From Symbiodinium natans (taxonomy: Eukaryota; Sar; Dinophyceae; Suessiales; Symbiodiniaceae): a DNA stretch of 64,000 nt. The notes under the pieces were generated by a model. That model had not been told where the DNA came from and did not search any database. It saw nothing but the letters and a program-made list of their open reading frames with translations. Positions 54,225 through 62,655 of the stretch are shown here, one piece after another (within the stretch, counting starts at the first letter, position 1; the number at the start of each line of letters is the position of its first letter). The stretch covers positions 245,001 to 309,000 of the forward strand of contig CAJNDS010002071.1 in NCBI GenBank assembly GCA_905221605.1, written 5' to 3'. A program made the position numbers and the translations under genes.

Positions 54225-54360
54225 CTTGAACCCCTAAACCCCAAACCGCAAACCCTAAACCCCAAACCCCAAACCCTGAACCCTCAACCCTCAACCCCAA
54301 ACCCCAAACCCCACACCCCAAACCCCCAACCCTAAACCCTAAACCCTAAACCCTATAAAC
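54225..54360 (+). repeat. CCC(T/A)AAA-type array
   Basis: CCCTAAACCCCAAACCCCAA variants in C-rich orientation between two candidate exons, so probably intronic. Confidence 0.85.
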
Positions 54361-54372
54361 CCTGCACCCAAG

Positions 54373-54441
54373 GTGGCGCAATCTGGGTTCCTCTGGGGCG
54401 GCGCTGCCTTCAGCAAGCAAGTCCAGGTCGCCGAGGGGCTG
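54373..54441 (+). CDS. Candidate exon
   Basis: After CACCCAAG the frame reads VAQSGFLWGGAAFSKQVQVA then EGL, and meets GTAAGG, a good donor. It is 69 bp, phase 0. It might instead read through GTAAGG as VRKITPMTLG to about 54,475. The ATCACGCCCATG repeat there also marks the far side of the next array. Confidence 0.5.
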
Positions 54442-54456
54442 GTAAGGAAGATCACG

Positions 54457-54728
54457 CCCATGACGCTTGGGCTTGGACTTAGGGTTTAGGGTTTAGGGTT
54501 TAGGGTTTAGGGTTTAGGGTTTAGGGTTTAGGGTTTAGGGTTTAGGGGTTAGGGTTTAGGGTTTAGGGGTTAGGGTTCAGGGTTTAGGGTTTAGGGTTTA
54601 GGGTTTAGGGTTTAGGGTTTAGGGTTTAGGGTTTAGGGTTTAGGGTTTAGGGTTTAGGGTTTAGGGTTTAGGGTTTAGGGTTTAGGGTTAGGGTTTAGGG
54701 TTTATCACGCCCATGTCGCTGGGGCTTT
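54457..54728 (+). repeat. TTTAGGG array (~31 units) flanked by a ~20-bp direct repeat
   Basis: TTTAGGG units run from about 54,478 to 54,703. The array is flanked by ATCACGCCCATGACGCTTGG (54,457) and ATCACGCCCATGTCGCTGGG (about 54,707), 17 of 20 identical. This looks like a target-site duplication around an inserted repeat tract or intron. Confidence 0.75.
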
Positions 54729-55102
54729 GAGATGCCAGGGGCTTAGGAAATTTAAGGGTTGAGGGTGTTTTTATAGCGTTTAGAAGCCGGACTCTTTGGG
54801 ATTTTAGGCCCTGGCTTTTTTTTTTTTTGGGGGGGGGGGGGGATTTTAGGGTTTTAGGATTGAGAGTCTTGTTTTTTTCGAGTCTGGTGGCGAAGCGTGT
54901 CAGGGCTTATGGGCTTATGTTTTGGCTTCGCTGGCATCTAAGCATTAAACGCACGGAGCTCAGAAGAGGATAACTAGGAACCGGAGTAGGCCCTTTCCTT
55001 TTTTCGGGTAGGGGCTCCCTTAGAATCCCCTTCAAACAAACCAAAAAGGTGTCCTGTTTATTCCTAGGTTACTCCTGGGTCGAGACAAGTAGCTCTTTTG
55101 AG
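54729..55102 (+). other. Intron-like filler
   Basis: Includes T and G runs (54,819-54,842) and a stretch (54,978-55,080: GGAGTAGGCCCTTTCC...CTCCTGGGT) that is repeated in degenerate form at 55,590-55,700, directly before another exon. No coding sequence is evident. Confidence 0.45.
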
Positions 55103-55201
55103 CAGCCGAAGAAACCCCGGGGCCCAGGCTCTTCGGCCTCAAGCAGGCCATGTTCCTGCACCTCTTTGCTCCGGACTTTGCCTGCGTACCCAAGCTGATA
55201 G
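55103..55201 (+). CDS. Kinase-like gene, exon A
   Basis: Frame reads AEETPGPRLFGLKQAMFLHL then FAPDFACVPKLI and ends with one extra base (phase 1) at ATAG/GTGGGA. The next exon starts with two bases that complete a Gly codon, so the phases agree. The helix and strand content would fit an N-lobe, but no Lys or Glu motif can be assigned with confidence. The exact 5' end (CAG at 55,103-55,105) is uncertain. Confidence 0.55.
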
Positions 55202-55445
55202 GTGGGAGTGTTCAATTTTTCCAGTTCCCGAAAACCTAAACCCTGTTTGAGCCCCAAGCTCTATACCTGAAACCCTAAACCCCTATTCTTACTGACTGTT
55301 GTGTTCCGTTCCCGCAAGGAGCCCCATCCTAGACCCTAAACCCTAAACCCTAAACCCTAAACCCTAAACCCTAAACCCTAAACCCTAAACCCTAAACCCT
55401 GAACCCTGAACCCTGAACCCTAAACCCTATTTTGGCCCTCCACAG
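55202..55445 (+). repeat. Intron with CCCTAAA array
   Basis: Begins GTGGGA, contains about 14 CCCTAAA/CCCTGAA units (55,333-55,430), and ends CCTCCACAG. Exon phases on either side match, making this the best-supported telomere-repeat-bearing intron in the window. Confidence 0.55.
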
Positions 55446-55539
55446 GCCATCAATCCGGTCGGCGCCCGCTCTGGAGCCTGGTTGCGATGGAGCGGCTGGA
55501 TGGCCTTGACCTTCTGGCACCTTATTCCCTTTTTGAGGG
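55446..55539 (+). CDS. Kinase-like gene, exon B (hinge region)
   Basis: Reads HQSGRRPLWSLVAMERLDGL then DLLAPYSLFEG. 'LVAMERLDGLDL' matches the hinge of kinase-like folds (hydrophobic-x-MER-x-x-G-x-DL). The exon runs into TTTAGGG repeats. The precise donor near GAGGGG/GTTTAG is not settled because the phase into exon C does not fit every choice. Confidence 0.55.
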
Positions 55540-55703
55540 GTTTAGGGTTTAGGGTTTAGGGTTTAGGGTTTAGGGTTTAGGTTTTAGGGACCCGGAGTAG
55601 GCCCTTATTCCTTCCCTTTTTTTTGGGCTTAGGGTCCCTTCTAAGCCCCTTGAAGCCAAAAACGGGCCCCCTTTTTGTTCCCGAGTTCCTCTTGGGTACC
55701 CAG
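55540..55703 (+). repeat. Intron with TTTAGGG array
   Basis: Six to seven TTTAGGG units (55,540-55,588), then a degenerate copy of the 54,978-55,080 stretch, ending GGGTACCCAG. Confidence 0.5.
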
Positions 55704-56099
55704 GCGCACATGAAGCAGATGCGGGAGCAGCGGGAGGTCTTCGACCTGCTGGTCGCCGCAGTGGAGCTTCTCTGCTGCCTCTTGCGGCACGGCGTCCGGC
55801 ACAACGACTTGTGGGCATCCAACATCATGGTCCTCCCGGCAGACGGACCTCTGGTGAGCGCAGACAACTTGAAGTCTCGAGTCCGTCTGGTGGCCATCGA
55901 TTTCGAGGCCGCGGAGCTGACCCAGGATGGCCTCTACGACTTCGTGGACGAGGCCCTCTCGCTCGGGGGCAGCGGTTCCCCGCTCAGCCGGGCAAGAGAC
56001 TTCTTGAGGGATTCCGGCGTGCACGCGGTGGAGCTGCCTCCGCTGGCTCCGACGTTCCACGTGGCGGAGGGTTTTGCTGGCGACGCCGCTCTGGAGAAG
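55704..56099 (+). CDS. Kinase-like gene, exon C (catalytic core)
   Basis: 132 codons, phase 0. The helix AHMKQMREQREVFDLLVAAV then leads to LLRHGVRHNDLWASNIMVLP. This is the catalytic loop H-N-D-L-x-x-x-N, with Asp as base and Asn as metal ligand. VRLVAIDFEAAEL follows, the Mg-binding D-F-E/D of kinase-like folds, then YDFVDEALSL. 'HNDLxxxNI...IDFExA' is closest to choline/ethanolamine kinases and aminoglycoside phosphotransferases, and also fits atypical protein kinases. The substrate cannot be named. It ends at GAGAAG/GTGACA. The antiparallel frame at 55,641-56,060 is a shadow. Confidence 0.65.
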
Positions 56100-56265
56100 G
56101 TGACAGACCGAGGCATGCTTGGTAGTGCTCCTGGGTTGCTGCTAAGGAGCCCAAAAGCAGGTTGTCATGGTGGGGCTAGTGGTTAGCATGATGAGGGAGC
56201 ATAAAGGACACCAACTCATTTACTACACATCCCTTGTATGGTAAGTGCCGTAAGCACCAGCCCAG
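56100..56265 (+). other. Intron between kinase-like exons C and D
   Basis: 166 bp, GTGACA...CAGCCCAG, phase 0 on both sides. Unlike its neighbours it holds no telomere-type repeats. An internal GTAAGT at 56,241 is probably unused. Confidence 0.5.
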
Positions 56266-56475
56266 GTTCTGAAGCACCACTTCTTCGACAGCCCGGACAC
56301 AGAGCACTTGTCTCGGCTTGCCGAGCCGTATCGGCACATCATCGAAGCGCTTATGCAGGAAGGGCCCCAGTGTGAGGTGAACGATGAGACTTCCTGTGTG
56401 TCTGGGGAGACCCTTGTCCAGCACGTTGGCTGGCGGTTGCAGGACATTCGCAGGATGCTCCTTGTCATGGCATAG
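56266..56475 (+). CDS. Kinase-like gene, terminal exon D
   Basis: Reads VLKHHFFDSPDTEHLSRLAE, PYRHIIEALMQEGPQC, and ends GWRLQDIRRMLLVMA-stop (TAG 56,473-56,475). It joins exon C in phase. An amphipathic C-terminal helix region is typical of the C-lobe end of such kinases. Confidence 0.6.
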   Translation, partial: VLKHHFFDSPDTEHLSRLAEPYRHIIEALMQEGPQCEVNDETSCVSGETLVQHVGWRLQDIRRMLLVMA

Positions 56476-57972
56476 AGAGCGCTGCCGGTGCAATTGATCC
56501 GAAGCCAAACCTGCTTGACGTGAATCGACATGCCCTGCGGGCCCCCCGCGGGCGGCGGCCTTTTCCACCTCGTGGATCACCGGGACCGTGTGGAGTCGAT
56601 GTCCGCGACGAGGGGGGCTCAAAATCGGAACCTTCCACGCGAAACCCTAAGCCTGGCTACAGCTGCAAGCCCGCACTGGCGCGGACGACTTACACAAGCT
56701 TGGAGCACGGCAGTCCGGGCGTCTGCTTGTCTCGTGGAGGCTGACTTGCCACACTGCTTCGCTTCCCGCTTCACGCCCTGAAAGCGCCTAACCCCAAACT
56801 GTGGTCCCTCATCCTTTTCCCGGCCAGTTGGGCACAAAAGCTCGAGTCGCGGATTCATGGAGTCGGCGCCCCCTAAGCCCACACCCTCAGTCCGCCTCAT
56901 GCTGCAAAGCGGCTGGTGTTGGTCTGTGCCTGGGTTTTCTGCCGACTTTAACCCCTAACTCAAGCCCTAAACCCTAAACCCTAAACCCTAAACCCTAGAC
57001 CCTAAACCCTGAACCCTAAACCCTCAACCCGTAGTTGCTAAAACCTGAAACCCCAAACCCTGCCCTAGAAGCCCAACCAGTTCGGGTTTTGGGGCGTAGG
57101 GTTCAGGGTTTGCATGGGCTCTAGGGTTTTGAGAGCATTTCAGGGCTGAGGAGTGGGAGTTTGAACCCCCAAGTTAGGGTTTCGGGTTTCGGGTTTCGGG
57201 TTTCGGGTTTCGGGTTTCGGGGTTTAGGGTTTAGGGTTTAGGGCAATCCGATAGAGAAGGGTTTCTAAGGACCCGAAGCCCGAAACCCTCGAGCTTGAAG
57301 CCAAATTTCAAACTCATCGATGGGCCCATGCCAAGAGCATGTGTGCCCTAAACCCTAAACCCTAAACCCTAAACCCTAAACCCTAAACCCTAAACCCTAA
57401 ACCCTAAACCCTAAACCCTAAACCCTAAACCCTAAACCCTAAACCCTAAACCCGAAACCCTAAACCCTAAACCCTAAACCCTGAAAGGCCTCCGAGAGCC
57501 GGAAGCTTTCCAAAGCCTCCCAACTGGCTCTTAGTAGGGACTGGGGGCTTGAGGGCTTCGGGGATGTAGAGTTCAGAGTTTAGGGGTTTATCCACCCGCA
57601 TGAACCCTTAAACGGGACCCCCAAAAAAGGTACCTTATCTCATTCCCCACTAGACTTCCCAGACCCCTAAACAGCTTTCTTTGGGAAGCAGGGTTTAGGG
57701 TTTAGGGGCTTGGGGTCCCCTCAAAACCCTATCAGCCCCCTAGCTGCGCCCAAGCCCAGAAAAGATGCCCAAGCTCCGGTGGTAGCGCAGGGCTGAGTCC
57801 TCCGCCGGCTTCGCCGCAAGGTGCCCCCACTGGTCAATTTTCTTGGGGGGGGGGGGGGTTGGGGTGTGGGGTTTTTGGGGTTTAGGCTGTAGGGATGAGG
57901 GTTTAGGCGGTTTAGGGCTTTAGGGTGATCGTTGAGTCTAGGGGGTTTCGGGTAGGCGCCCCAGATTCTTTA
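56476..57972. repeat. Mixed spacer with telomere-type arrays in both orientations
   Basis: CCCTAAA at 56,966-57,025 and 57,346-57,482 (about 18 units); TTCGGGT/TTTAGGG at 57,176-57,242; a G run at 57,845-57,858. A 225-bp frame at 56,520-56,744 has no motif. The switch of strand between adjacent arrays shows these are interstitial. Confidence 0.75.
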
Positions 57973-58207
57973 ATGCCCGCCGAGAGCGCTGGCGCAGTTC
58001 CGGGGTTGATCTGGATCGCTGTTGCTATGATGATGGTGAGTGAGGGTTGAGGGTTGAGGGTTTAGGGTTTAGGGTTTGGGGGGTCGTTCTTCTGTCATGA
58101 TTTTCAATACTACACTGCCTGCCTAAGCCACTTAGTTTCATTCGGTCGGGAGGAGCGTTCTGTCTTTTGAATTTGTTTTGCAGAAGGAGCCTGTGACTAA
58201 TATAGAG
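57973..58207 (+). CDS. Candidate two-exon gene start
   Basis: Exon 1 (57,973-58,035) reads MPAESAGAVPGLIWIAVAMM M, a possible signal-anchor or membrane segment, then GTGAGT. Intron 58,036-58,183 holds TTTAGGG units and ends TTTGTTTTGCAG. Exon 2 (58,184-58,207) reads KEPVTNIE before GTCGGA. Splice sites and phases are good. Further exons are uncertain, so the product is unknown. Confidence 0.4.
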
Positions 58208-58412
58208 GTCGGAATAATTACGAATAGTATCCCCTTATGGTCCCTTTACGTTTATACCAGGATAACCCCCCAAGACCCTATTCTAGTTTTAGTTATTAAG
58301 GCCCCTATATTAGGGGCTCCAGCGCAGCACCCACGTGCCTTGGGGTCCTTGGCCAGGGACAGCCCCACATCGCCCAAGCCGGAGCCTAGTCTGAAACCCT
58401 AAAACTTGTGAT

Positions 58413-58500
58413 GTTCCCCCTTATACTAGCAGTCCTTAATAGGCATTGTAGTAGGGGGTACTATAATCCCCTACAAAGGACTGTTAGTATAAGGCGGAAC
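58413..58500. mobile_element. 88-bp foldback (MITE-like) element
   Basis: 25-bp inverted repeats (58,413-58,437 and 58,476-58,500; GTTCCCCCTTATACTAGCAG against its complement) match at about 23 of 25. Inside, GTAGGGGG and CCCCTAC form a nested stem. No ORF. Confidence 0.65.
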
Positions 58501-59358
58501 GTCCCAACCCTAAGCCCTAAACCCCACTCCCTAAACCCTAAGCCCCGAAACCCAGCACCCTACAACTCTAAACCCCTGAAGCCCCTAAACCCTGAAGCCC
58601 CTAAACCCTAAACCCTAAACCCTAAACCCTAAATCCTAAACCCTAAACCCTAATCCCGAAGCCCTCGATAGGCGACCTCGGAGACCGCCCCTCCTGCAAG
58701 GTGCATACAGATGTATGACCTTGAACGGGCGGCAAGGGGCCCGGAGGTTTTGTCCTAAACCCGAAGCCCCAGTCGAGGGTTCAAGCATTGGAGTCCATTG
58801 GAGTGGCTTCGTTTTCGGGGTCCATAAGGCTTACACCCTAGTGAAGGTTTAGGGTTTAGGGTTTAGGGTTTAGGGTTTAGGGTTTAGGGATTAGGCTTTA
58901 GGGTTTAGGGTCTAGGGTTTAGGGTTTAGGCTTTCGAGTTTAGGGTTTAGGGTTTAGGGTGAGCTCGCTCCTGGTTGTGCTCTGAGGGGGGGAGGGGCAC
59001 GTGGTGAAGACGTTGCCTCGGGCTTTCGGTGGCTCGGTACCTGCGTCGAGCGCAACTCTTGGCTTTAGTATTGGGGGCTTTTAAAGGTTGGGTGTTTGGG
59101 GTTTAGGGTTAAGGTTCAGGGTTTAGGGTTTAGGGTTTAGGGTTTAGGGTTTAGGGTTTAGGGTTTAGGGTTTTGGGTGTTTGGGGTTTAGGTCTTCGGG
59201 TTTGGCTATGGGAACCGGGCTTGGCATCAGAGAGCATGTGCCCTAAACCCGAGACCCCTTAACCCCTGCAACACTAGACTTACCCTTGCCCCTGAAACTC
59301 AAGCCCTAAACCCAGAGCCCTAAACCCGAAGCCCTAAACCCTCTACCCTTGACACCGC
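58501..59358. repeat. Telomere-type arrays with small islands
   Basis: CCCTAAA-type at 58,505-58,655; TTTAGGG at 58,847-58,960 and 59,097-59,175; CCCTAAA pieces at 59,240-59,345. An island at about 58,985-59,073 reads GHVVKTLPRAFGGSVPASSA in one frame and could be an exon. Confidence 0.7.
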
Positions 59359-59359
59359 A

Positions 59360-59581
59360 TTCTTCATCTACATGCCTGGATGACTACGTCTGTCCAGCTA
59401 AGGCCTGCGGCACAGCTTTCTCGGTCGCCATCGCCCTTGATAGGTCGGATGCAGCCCTTTTGCATGCACACTCTGCACTCGCAATTTCTGGTGAAGAGGC
59501 CAATTTTTCATGGGATCCCCTGCTAACCCTGGGAGGAGTATTCGGGGGCCAAGATGTGCAACGTACTTCGCAGTTTGACTT
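59360..59581 (+). CDS. Candidate exon ending at GTAAGT
   Basis: Frame reads SSTCLDDYVCPAKACGTAFS, then VAIALDRSDAALLHAHSALA and DPLLTLGGVFGGQDVQRTSQ, ending at GACTT/GTAAGT (59,582), a consensus donor. Protein-like, with three Cys; family not recognised. The next acceptor-like sites are TTTCTATTCAG and GAGCTTCAG just downstream. Confidence 0.45.
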
Positions 59582-59699
59582 GTAAGTCGTCGCAGGCACA
59601 GCATACTCTGCCTGATGTTTTCTATTCAGCCTTTTGGGGTTTGAGCTTCAGATGTCCTACTCCTCACAATGACTTTTCAGAGGGTTTAAATGGCTAACC

Positions 59700-60080
59700 T
59701 AGACGCTCGGAATCCTAAAACCCTCAACCCTCAACCCTCCACCCTCCACCCTCCACCCTCCACCCTCCACCCTCCACCCTCCACCCTCAACCCTCAACCC
59801 TCAACCCTGAACCCTCAACCTAAGCCCTAAACCCTAAACCCCGAACATTAAGCCCTAAGCCCTAAGCCCTAAACCCCAAACCCCGAACATTAAGCCCGAA
59901 GCCCTAAGCGCTAAACACCAGCATGGCAAACATCCGACCACAAAAACTGGAGAAGGTCGAGTCTCGCCGACGGTGACGCTGCGGCAGGCATCGCGCGGCT
60001 CTTTGTAGGGCTCGGTTTAGGGTTTAGGGTTTAGGGTTTAGGGTTTAGGGTTTAGGGTTTAGGGTTTAGGGTTTGGGGTG
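59700..60080. repeat. (CCCTCCA)n, CCCTAAG and TTTAGGG arrays
   Basis: About ten CCCTCCA/CCCTCAA heptamers (59,715-59,815), a variant of CCCTAAA. Then CCCTAAG/CCCGAA pieces, and TTTAGGG in the opposite orientation at 60,015-60,075. Confidence 0.85.
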
Positions 60081-60900
60081 TAGCTGCGTGGTACCCTTTC
60101 GCCGTTCTTTGGGTTACTGGTTCCCTTGAAAAGGAACTAACGCCAAATGGGTACCCACCCTTAATCATGATATGGTTACTGGGCTACCAAGAGTGAATCA
60201 GGGAGTTAGGTACCCCATAGAATGCCTAGAAGGTTGTTTTTTTTTTTTTGGTTTGGGCGGGGGGGTTTATAAGGTAGCCAATTCCCACATACCCAACTTC
60301 CTTTATTTATGCAATCCCGCTTGGGCTTCGACCTACCCAGACGCCAGACTTGCACAATCATGCGCCCGCAGCTACCTTAACGTATGCTTGCCATGCGTGC
60401 GAATGAGTGTGCTCAGAAGCAGGTTGTTGTTGTAATGTTGTTGCCATTTTTTGTGTACACACTTCTCTCTCTCTCTCCCCCTCTTGACATCTACTTCGGT
60501 GCTCTTCTGTATTTTGCAACAGATACGATTGCTGAAGGGAAGCAAGCATGCAAAGGGCTGCCCTGGCCAGGCTTCTTCCGCAGTGGTGCCCGCAGCTGTG
60601 CCCAGCCCTGTGAGCACTGCACGCGACTCAGGGGTTCGGGAGGGGGGGGGAGGCTGGGGTTCGGTTGAGGGTCGGGGGTTTAGGGTTTAGGGTTGAACCG
60701 TGAGCCCCAACCCCCAAACACTGAACCCGAAGAGAAAGACACGATCACTCGGGTCTGTGACGCGAATCCTCGTGCCGCAATCAGCGCGCTAGAATGGGTT
60801 TTGGGCGTTGGGCTTAAGGACTGGATAGTATTAGGTGTGGTACAATGCACCGTAGTATGGTATACTCAGTACCGGGGGTCATAGAGATCTATAAACCTAT
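60081..60900. other. Unassigned; possible exon 60524-60640
   Basis: A pyrimidine-rich run (CTCTCTCTCTCTCCCCCTC, 60,465-60,484) and GTATTTTGCAACAG precede a G/C-rich stretch open in two frames (for example GKQACKGLPWPGFFRSGARS). No motif decides the frame. Confidence 0.3.
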
Positions 60901-60924
60901 ACATGTCTAGAACGCATATCATAT

Positions 60925-61165
60925 ATGCATGTATGCATGATGCATGTATGCATGTATGCATGTATGTATGTATGTAGGTATGTATGTATGTATGTATGTA
61001 GGTAGGTAGGTAGGTATGTATGTGTATATACATATATGTCTACACATACGTATGTATACACATACATACACACATATATACATCTTGATACGCATAAGCT
61101 GATACATATATTCATATATATATATATATATAGATGCCTATATATATATATATATATATATGCGT
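60925..61165. repeat. ATGT/GTAG/TA microsatellite complex
   Basis: (ATGC/ATGT)n, (GTAG)n near 61,000-61,015, then (TA)n at 61,117-61,131 and 61,140-61,160. The Tyr/Ile/His frames are artefacts. Confidence 0.9.
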
Positions 61166-61340
61166 GCGCATATACATAGCTTACCTGTATTGAGCAAATC
61201 TTCACCGGAATTGAGCCACAGAACTCTGACCCTCTACCTACACCCTACACCCCACCCACCTGGGACCTTCTGCTGATCTCATTTCTGTCTTACCTTTTTT
61301 TTCTGGAGTGCTTTTCCCTTTGCTAAGCCCCTCCACAGGC

Positions 61341-61571
61341 AAGAGGGGCCCGCCTTCTTCCGAGGTTACTCGCCAAAAGTCGACAGTCAAACCCTAAACC
61401 GAACCCTACTAAACCCTGAACCCTAAACCCTAAACCCTAAACCCCAAACCCTAAACCCCAAGCCCTAAACCCTAAACCCATCATGGGGTCCTTACTGCCC
61501 TGGCGACTCAGGCACGTTCGCCTCCGAAGCAGAGACCTGCTGCAGCCGGGATCCCCAAAGCCCAGGGTTGC
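61341..61571 (+). CDS. Candidate exons in telomere-repeat setting
   Basis: Island 1 (about 61,341-61,390) after CCCCTCCACAG reads QEGPAFFRGYSPKVDSQ. Island 2 (about 61,476-61,571) reads SWGPYCPGDSGTFASEAETC and CSRDPQSPGLP, ending at CCG/GTAAGG. A CCCTAAA array lies between (61,388-61,480). A third island at 61,760-61,803 (SSSALLCNTETCVE) ends at GTTTAG. They may form one Cys-rich gene. The linkage is not proven. Confidence 0.35.
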
Positions 61572-61591
61572 CGGTAAGGAGCTTACATGGG

Positions 61592-61870
61592 CGTTTAGGG
61601 TTTAGGGTTTCGGGTTTTGGGGTTAGGGTTTAGGGTTTAGGGGTTTAGGGTTTAGGGTTTAGGGACTTTCCGGAATTGGGGGAATAGGGGGGGTGAAAAG
61701 GGGAGTTAGGGGGTTTAGGGGGTTTAATAAGTTACACTACAAACTACAAAACCCCAACAGGCCCGAGCTCCTCGGCGCTCCTTTGCAACACCGAAACCTG
61801 CGTTGAGGTTTAGGGTTTAAGGTTTAGGGTTTAGGCTTTAGGGTTTAGGCTTTAGGGTTTAGGGTTAGGT
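61592..61870. repeat. TTTAGGG arrays
   Basis: TTTAGGG and variants at 61,594-61,664 and 61,806-61,868, with a G-rich filler between. Confidence 0.8.
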
Positions 61871-62097
61871 TTTTAAAATCGAAAGTTCTCCAGCTGATGG
61901 CTCGCCTTTACTCTCAGCGCCCACGGCGCATGTGTTACCCAAGCAGGGTTTGGGGCTTGGGGTTTGGACCCCCAGCCCTAAACCCTAAACCTCAATGCAG
62001 AGACCGCGAAACATGCGCTCGAGGCTCCACCCGCCGGCTTCACAGCGGCGCCCTTCACTATGTGTCCAGGCGCCCCTTTCAGGTTTGCCAGCCTCTG

Positions 62098-62655
62098 TTT
62101 GGGTTTAGGGGGTTTAGGGGGTTTAGGGGGTTTAGGGGGTTTAGGGGGTTTTTAGGGGGTTTAGGGGGGTTTAGGGGTTTGGGGGGTTTAGGGGGTTTAG
62201 GGGGTTTAGGGGGTTTAGGGGTTTGGTTTAGGGGGTTTTAGGGGTTTAGGGGGTTTAGGGGTGGGGTTTCGGGGGTTTAGGGGGTTTAGGGGGTTTTAGG
62301 GGGTTAGGGGGTTTAGGGGGTTGGGGTTTAGGGGGTTAGGGGGTTTAGGGGGTTTAGGGGGTTTAGGGGGTTTAGGGGTTTAGGGGGTTTAGGGGGTTTA
62401 GGGGTTTAGGGGGTTTAGGGGGTTTAGGGGGTTAGGGGGTTTAGGGGGTTTAGGGGTTTAGGGGGTTTTAGGGGTTTAGGGGGTTTAGGGGGTTTAGGGG
62501 GTTTAGGGGGTTTAGGGGGTTTAGGGGGTTTAGGGGGTTTAGGGGGTTTAGGGGGTTTAGGGGGTTTAGGGGGTTTAGGGGGTTTAGGGGGTTTAGGGGG
62601 TGTAGGGGGTGTAGGGGGTTTAGGGGGTTTAGGGGGTTTAGGGGGTTTAGGGGGT
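62098..62655. repeat. TTTAGGGGG (9-mer) array, ~560 bp
   Basis: About 55-60 units of GGGGGTTTA with occasional 8- or 10-mers and two TGTAGGGGG units near 62,600. It is a homogenised 9-bp variant of the TTTAGGG heptamer. The Gly/Phe/Arg and Pro/Leu/Asn frames over it are artefacts. Confidence 0.93.
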
